A stretch of DNA of 64,000 nucleotides from Apteryx mantelli (lineage: Eukaryota; Chordata; Aves; Apterygiformes; Apterygidae), in assembly GCF_036417845.1 (NCBI RefSeq), contig NC_089990.1, positions 4,724,001 through 4,788,000 on the forward strand. Direction: 5' to 3'. A program made the position numbers and the translations under genes. Positions 57,165 to 64,000 of the stretch are shown in pieces. Position 1 is the stretch's first letter; each line of letters starts with the position of its first letter. Under the pieces are notes generated by a model. The model worked only from the letters and a program-made list of their open reading frames with translations. It made no database searches and was not told the DNA's origin.

Positions 57165-57365
57165 TGTCACCCTCATTTTATAAAGGAGGAAACAGGCACA
57201 GAGAGTCGAAGTTGCCCTTTTGAGCGGCGCGGCTGCATTCCAGGCATATCGCAGCCTCCTCCGGGCTCGCTGACAGCCGTGGCCACAGCAAGGAGACAAA
57301 TTGGCCAGCAGTGAGTCTCCGGCAGAGTCAAACTGCGTGTTCTCAGTTTCGAGTGCCCTGCTCTG
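57165..57365 (+). repeat. MIR / CORE-SINE relic
   Basis: CCCTCATTTTATAAAGGAGG, AAACAGGCACAGAGAG and GTCGAAGTTGCCC follow the MIR 3' region (consensus ...cattttacagatgaggaaact-gaggcacagagagg...). After an unmatched CpG-rich stretch (about 57210-57275) the match resumes at GGCCACAGCAAGGAG, GGCAGAGTCAAACTG, GTTCTCAG and GTGCCCTGCTCT, the usual MIR tail order. So the relic seems split by an insertion of about 60 bp. MIRs are old in amniotes. Confidence 0.65.
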
Positions 57366-57399
57366 CCTGGCAAGCTGTATGGCCTGCTTTTAAAAATTT

Positions 57400-58090
57400 G
57401 TAAAGATGTACTGTAAGCCCTGAGGAAAGTGGAACTGTGCCAATAATTCTGTCTGTCTCATCTTCTTTCACAATCTAATAAAAAAAGGAAAATTCGTCTA
57501 TCCTGAGATTCTCACATTCTGAGGATTCTTTATTTTGGAATCATTATGAAAACATGAATGTTCTTAGTTTACTACAAAACACATTTTCTGATAGGCTTTC
57601 AAAATTCCAAAGCTACTTCATTAAAATATTTATTTTTGATTAGATCAAGATACTTGATGGTTTTATCATTACAGTCATGTTATAATCAAGATTTTTAATT
57701 AGCTGTATTGTACCGAATGGAACATTAAAATTGAATTCAGTTAGGTTTAAATAAAATATTTCTGTAAAGAACAGAAACAAAATTGATACTGCCAAAAACA
57801 TTGTAGGATTCTATGAAGTTCCTGTTCTTTCAGAGAATTGTTCTGTTGGCAGATTTCAAAGCCTGTACTAATAGCAGTTGGAAGAATGAGACTGATGATC
57901 ATCACTCCTAACTTTTTAAAGCAAATAATTTTTATAGGAACATAGAATTAGGGGCAATTTTTAATGAGAAGGCCACAGTATTTTATAGCAATGTGGTGAA
58001 TATCAAGCTAATAAAATCGTAAAGCAAGAAGAACGTGTAGTTCAGAGGGTTTTGTTTGGCAACTGCCAATTACTTCTAGAGTAGTTTCCG
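57400..58090. other. AT-rich block, candidate conserved non-coding element
   Basis: About 0.7 kb of strongly AT-rich, almost CpG-free, repeat-free DNA with TAATTA-type cores (for example TTTTTAATTAGCTG at about 57690-57703). It directly follows the GC-richer MIR relic. This composition is typical of deeply conserved regulatory blocks, but also of ordinary AT-rich DNA. Confidence 0.35.
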
Positions 58091-61000
58091 GATTCATCCT
58101 TGAAACTACTGTGGGCATGGCATTACTGAGAGTTGTCCGTATCCCTTATGGGAAAGGCAGATGAGTGGCTCCTCGCAGTTAGTCTTTCACGGCGCACGTC
58201 CTCTGCAATCGCCCTGGATTCAGTTGTAGGGCAAGAGCTGCTGTTTCGGTATTCCCTGCGGGAGTGCTTGGTCTCTTCCTGGAGGTGATGAAATCCTGAC
58301 CCTGCATTGCCAGTTCTGTTCACGACGCTCTGGTTTGTACTTTTGTTTGCCATTCCCTGGTATTTGAATCATTTCCACAGAATCAGATCAAGTTGTTACT
58401 ACACTGGGGAATTCCAGCACTTAAAAAACAAATGGTTCTGACCCGACAATTATTGCTAGCACCTTCCTCTTCTCTCCGTTTCTTCCCAAAAGCCCTCACC
58501 TCACTCTCTCCCCAACTCTGACGTTTCTTCTGTAATCATCTGTGACCTTCAGAAGCATTTCCTTGCCAAAAGCCAAACCAAGTTCTCCTTACCTGTTTAC
58601 CAAAGCCTTGTTCTGCCAATACAGTGTTTAAAATCATCAGGAATGCTTGCCAGCTGCATTGTTTTAAGCTGCTTTCTGCCCATGTCTGTGTACACTGCTT
58701 CATGAAATACTCTTGACCAAATACGATTCCCCACCTAATTTCTCAAGACATATTGTTCCGTGAAAGGGCACGGTACTTTGCCTAAGATAGGCTGTAACTC
58801 AAGCCCAAGCCTGGCATGCAGTGCAGAAGCCTGTGGCCACGTCTGTCCCGGGCTTCCACTTCTGGATTTGACCTTGTTTCCTACTCGTTGTTCAGATGAA
58901 CTGGCTTTCCCTTAACATTTCAGCCCTTCAGAGAATAATGGAGCTTGTAGCCTTTCCTCTATGTGCAGTCGAAAGAACTGTTTTCAAATCCAAAGCTTAA
59001 TTTCCATTATAGTCCTTGCACCTGCTCTGACGGCCATCCTAAAGAACCCGGGCATTTACTAGAGTGCTTTGGAGATGGAAAGGGAGCACCGTGCATACAC
59101 AGTTATAAATTCTGTACCGTGAGTGCCACTCAGTAACCTTTAGAACACTGATGGATTTTTGAACCTTATTATTTACCCTGGAAAACTGTATACACTGGTT
59201 TTTTAAGATGATGTTCGAAGTGCAGATATATGGCTGTATTAATAATGGATACAAAACATCTTCACAATGTAGTCACAAATCATCACACTGCATTTAAATG
59301 AGGAGCAAGTATTTGGTGGTAAAGTACACTTTAATCTGAGAGCTGAAATATGGGCAGATATCAATGTGATCATCACCCAAAAGGTCTATATGCACAAAGG
59401 ACCTAGGTAGCAGTGTGGGCTTAGTGTTGGAGGAAAGAAGTTTTTATGGTTTTTGTGCAATATATAGGAGTTGCAGAGTTCTCACAGGCTGTAAATCTTT
59501 GCTTGAACAAATTGTTCACTGTGTAATGTGAAAGTCCCATCCCAGTTCCCAGTTTAGAACAGAGTCTTTACCAAAAATGTGATTAAATGGTATGATTTTA
59601 AAGTTTGACTAAATCTTTAAGTCTTAAGAACTTTCACCTGTCTTACAAATAGTGTCACTGTAGGAGGATCTTTATAAAATGAAGCTGTATCTTTGAATTA
59701 CGATGAGACACGTTAATTGGTTGAAGTTACTGCTGGCAGTTGGAGCCTTCACCCATGAGGTCGACAATGCTGGAATTTTTCCATTAAGTTTCCCAGAACC
59801 CTCAACATGATATGTCAGTCTCTGTATTGCCTCAGACATTTCTGGCTGTCTTTCCTGTGTCATCTCTGAAGTTCTGCACTGTCTTAGATCCTGTTTTAAG
59901 GGAGAGCTCTGACCGTCAATTCTCAGGTAAAACTTCTCAGGGGCAGTAGCCATGTGTTTTCACCTGAAGCTCCTTTCTCCTGGCAGGTGCGCAAGTGGAA
60001 GCATGGCTCCTTTGCACTGCTTTCGCTGCCTGCCCTCTCCTGCAGGTGCACTGAAGTCATCCATTCCTTTCTGAGATGACTTGCACTAAAGAAGGATCCA
60101 GGCTAGGATTCGTGGCCATGCTGGATGAGTAGATAGAACAGTATAAACACTGGAAATGTGGAACACAGATGGACTTTTCCTGGATTGCACCACTACAGTA
60201 AAAACACTGAAATTGCAGACTTCCTCTGGAATCGCAGTAAATAAAACTATGTGCTGGTATAAGTGGGTGAAGATTAGTTTTTAATGTTATTCTGAGATGT
60301 TATTTTATCTTGAAAGGGATATAGTGCATGCTGACCTACAGTTAGCAGGTTAGGCAGTAACCTCTAGGGCACAGAAAGCGAGCCAGACAATTAGCCGTAC
60401 CAATTAGCTCCAGCTGCCAGATGTCTGCAGGAGGATTCCGAGGGGGTCACTCTGGAAAACGCAGTGCACGTAGGCCTCGGTTCAATGCTTTGATCGCAAA
60501 AACAGCATCTGGGCTCCCAGTGCTTTCTAGTGCCCCTCCAGAAACCACCAAATGTTCCCAATATCTCTGAAAGAAGAGAGACTGTTCTCCCCAGGGAAGT
60601 AATAACAACAAAATCAAACCACAAAATCCAGTCTAAAGCTTTTGTGAGTCATTTATTTGCTTTAAGAGAGCTGTTATAAAAGAAAAGCCCAATAATAATA
60701 TGGGCTTATTTTCCTTATTGCCAAAAATAATATAAAAAAATTGCTATAAATAGCTAAAAGTTAGGACCACAAAAGCCCAGCTGGGAAAACTTTGGGATGC
60801 AACATGGCTGTTCAGGCCTAGAGAAGATCAGCTACTAGAGGAGGAAAGAAGTCAAGATATATCAAGAAGGCAGATCTGATGCCTTTTTAGATCTCAGGTC
60901 TACACTGAGTTGTATATGGCTAATGGGGCTGACATCCAGGTCATCCAGGTACCTCATTGTGTGGTCAAGATCTTCTGCCTTGGAGGTTTATTTCTGATGA

Positions 61001-64000
61001 TGTTGCTGTCAGAGGTTGTCCCAGGCAGAAAGCCTATATCTCGAGAATCCTACCGAATAAAATCTGGGAGAGTTATAGTTACGAGTGAGCATAATGACTA
61101 ACTAAACTTGACAGCAATGAAAGCTTCCTAAGAGCGCTGTAGTTAGCAGGTTATGTAAAACATTTCTTCTGTTTGTTTACACATTCTGCTCCCAATGGCG
61201 TGTGCATGATCTTGTATGATTTTGGAGTACCTTAAGCAAACTATCTTCCATTGTATTGCATTGACATCACCACTTAAGTTCATTTAATATTTTCACACCT
61301 ACATACCTACAGTACAAACAAAAATCAGTGCAAGAAGCAGAACCGGAACTCGAAGAGCAAACAAACTCCTGTAGCTGATGTTGCTACATTTAGTAAGACA
61401 AGACTGAGACTCATACCAGGCCTGACCTGGATGTTGTAGTGATGGTAATGAACATGCAAGAATGGGCACTGCTCCTGTGTGAAGTGACACCGAGCACTGC
61501 CAGATGGTCCTTCAGCCTCTTTATAGCTCTCTGGTGAATCTGCTCCTGCTATGCATCTTTCTGTAGTATCACAGTCATGAAGAAATTTTGTCCTTTACAA
61601 AAATTCCTTTTGTCTTATCAACTGCAGTGTCACTGCAGAGGTGTCAGAAAAGGGAGAATTATTGTGCATTATAAATGCATCAGTATTTAAAAAAAAATTA
61701 GGCAATAGGCACCCCAAAACATGTATGTTCATTCAAAGTCCTTGCATCCTTAGATGGTAATTGGGCTGCAGCTCTTGTGAGAACAAGCTTTCTTCTCAGA
61801 AGCCCATGATATCCTTTTTTGGAATGGAAAGTATCTTTTATTGGTACTTCAAGAAGCCAGTGGAGCTGGAAGTAAGGCACTTCAGCAGTTGTACGGTTTT
61901 TTCCTTTTCAAAGTTCTTTACAACTTTAAACAACTCCTTCCCCTGGATTTTATTCCCGTCTCCTACTTGAACCACCACTCTGGCTGAGAGTCTGCTTTTC
62001 CTCAGATCAGTTTTCCTGTGCGGCTCTGTTTCCCAGCATCTGTGTGCCTTTAATCACTATACCCAGTAAGCTCTTGGGGATCAGGACCGTCTCAGTACAT
62101 TTGGCAGACTACACAAGTTAGTGGGGCTTCAGTCCCGGGCTTAGTCCCTTTGAGCACCTTTCCTTTTTTCCCCCAAACAGTTGGCCCACTAAATACATAG
62201 ATGGATGTGCTGTATGAAGCTTGAACTTTAAATTTAAGAGACTATGTAAGAGGCTTGTTTTCTGTGAAATGCTAAGAGACCTTACTGCATTTTTCAGAGT
62301 CCCACTTGTCAAGACCTTGAGAAGTGGTATGCTTCTCCCGGTGATGGTGGTTGGGATGAGCACATATAGCTAGCTCTGGCTCCTGGGCATCTCTGCTAAA
62401 TCTCTTCGCTATCAGCCTCTGTCTGCTGTGCACGTTTTTTGTTTCCTGCATATATGAATGTAATAAATGAGCCTTACATTGGTTCAGCAAGAGAAGCACG
62501 GCCTGGACCTCTCGTCTCAGCATGTAAATCAGGTACATAGCATGTTATTCCTATTCAGACACTTTGGAACATGATGATTCAGTCTCTGAAGGTTCTGGCT
62601 CCTCAGTTGGGCATGACCATACAGGCCATCTTCCTTCCAGGGATCATAGCTGTGGCCATGTGCTCTGTCGGATACGAACAGCATATCATTACATGCTTGT
62701 ACGCTTTGGTTATGACATGCTAAGGTTGGGGGTTTTTTTTAGACGGTTGCTGTAAGCACTTTCCATGCATGTGTTTGGAAGACGTTTCTGCAGTTTCTAT
62801 CTATTTATATATGCTATAAAAGGTTCTGCAGGGCTAGGGACTCCATGGCCAAGACAAAGGAGTGTTTTGTGTCAGACCTTAAATTTCATCTATTTAGGTG
62901 CCAACCTCTCAGCATGCCTTGGGAGCGGTGGTTCAATTTGCTTCCTGTGCGCTCCCTGCCAAGGTGTACAAGCAGCAAAGTCCAAGTAGCAAAGTTCAGG
63001 CAGATTGTAAATGAGAAACGGTAGCTCCAGCAATGTCTATGTTCCAAAACGTTTGACTGGGGTCCCTTGTGTTCAGTATTATTTTGGATACATCCTGATA
63101 CACGGTCTTTCTCTAGCAGTGGTAGCTAAGCTAATATCATAGGCAAGTCACTTGCAAAAAGAAACAGATTTTAGTTATGGCATATCCTTGGGCCAGACCA
63201 GGGCACAGCAATGGCAGGAAGAGAAGGGGGCCAAAATTAAGGCGAAAATGGTTGAATCCTGCTGCTTCCACTTACAAAAGAAATTGCAGGTCTTTTGGGG
63301 CAGCGCTGGTCTGGAAGAGGAGGCTGCTGGAGGGAGTGCAAAGAGAGATTTCTTTGCAGCCCTAGACAGAATTGTTACGTTAATCAACACATGAGCTTCC
63401 TCTTTTCTGAAGAGGAGGAAGCTGAAAGAAATACAGACAGCAACAGTAGATCAAGTCCTACCATATGCAAGTCAACAGGATATCATACTCTGTGCGTGGT
63501 TTGCATACATATATGCACAGGATTTTCTAAGACAGGGGAAAGTTAATGAATTTGATACATTTTTATCTTGAAACTTCATAAAATGCCAGTCAGATACTGT
63601 TTGGGAGGGGAAAAAAAAAACAATACTGTTTCTTTCACATCTTTTGGCATGTTCCTGTCGACTCTGGAGGCATTTTACTTCAGGCAGTTGGGAGTTATTG
63701 CAAGAATGTATTGCAGTGTGGAGTTTGAAAGAGAGAGCTATAGAAAGATAATCAAGTTGTTAAAGATGTCCATAATGTTGTCAAAACTTTATTTATGTTG
63801 TTGGATTGCCTGCCCAGATTCTCCTGAGCGGAATCCAAACTGAAAAATGACTGCGTCTGAGTCATGCTCTCAGACTCAGAGTGCTGGTATGTGCTTCCAA
63901 TTAGACAAACAAAGCTGAACCCAGTTCTCAGCACTGTAATCTCTATTCGATCCAATTTTAGATGTGATTTGTTTTGCCTGTTTTTGAAGAAAAATGCAGC
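58091..64000. other. intergenic DNA to the right edge
   Basis: No gene or named repeat could be supported. Short direct repeats occur at about 60930-60950 (atccaggtc/atccaggta) and 62970-62998 (two copies of an AAG-x-AGCAAAGT motif). Open frames are all under 100 codons and without recognisable domains. Confidence 0.5.

Noticed and set aside
41746-64000. SLC6A14, the next human gene after AGTR2
   Set aside because: No sodium-symporter signature exon was found in any listed frame; it may lie to the right or be rearranged.

Overview
The window is vertebrate nuclear DNA: long spliced introns with GT/AG borders, CR1-type LINE relics, and CpG-rich patches in otherwise CpG-poor DNA. The short introns, the CR1 3' fragment at about 19.65-19.82 kb and the compact spacing suggest a sauropsid. 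A bird is most likely (this interval is expected on the chicken chromosome 4 equivalent of human Xq), but a crocodilian or turtle is not excluded. There is no bacterial, plasmid, phage or CRISPR content.

Left part (1-23.5 kb, + strand): PLS3 (plastin 3 / T-plastin), an actin-bundling protein. All 15 coding exons can be placed by splice sites and reading phase (2373-22320) and join to an intact 628-residue protein with two EF-hands and four calponin-homology domains. The 5' untranslated exon is not recognisable and probably lies to the left. Intron 2 holds a TATA-plus-CpG-rich segment that could be an internal promoter, and good CTCF-like motifs. The 3'UTR ends near 23.48 kb.

Middle part (23.5-38.7 kb): no intact gene is seen. 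A CpG-rich patch at 27.8-28.7 kb contains, on the minus strand, the remains of a leucine-rich-repeat gene whose layout is closest to nyctalopin (NYX). It keeps a good splice acceptor, a signal peptide and most repeats, but has a frameshift, an in-frame stop and damaged repeat consensus residues. In human the same PLS3-AGTR2 interval carries the DXZ4 macrosatellite. Here it is only about 16 kb, with no macrosatellite.

Right-centre (38.7-41.75 kb, + strand): AGTR2 (angiotensin II type 2 receptor), with its whole 371-residue coding region in one exon. A candidate TATA box and a candidate non-coding exon lie upstream, and a polyadenylation signal lies at 41.72 kb.

Right part (41.75-64 kb): no coding exon could be supported. 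It holds AT-rich stretches that look like conserved non-coding elements, a MIR/CORE-SINE relic at about 57.2-57.4 kb and an old sauropsid interspersed repeat at about 52.3-52.4 kb. PLS3 and AGTR2 share no pathway; their adjacency is ancient amniote synteny.
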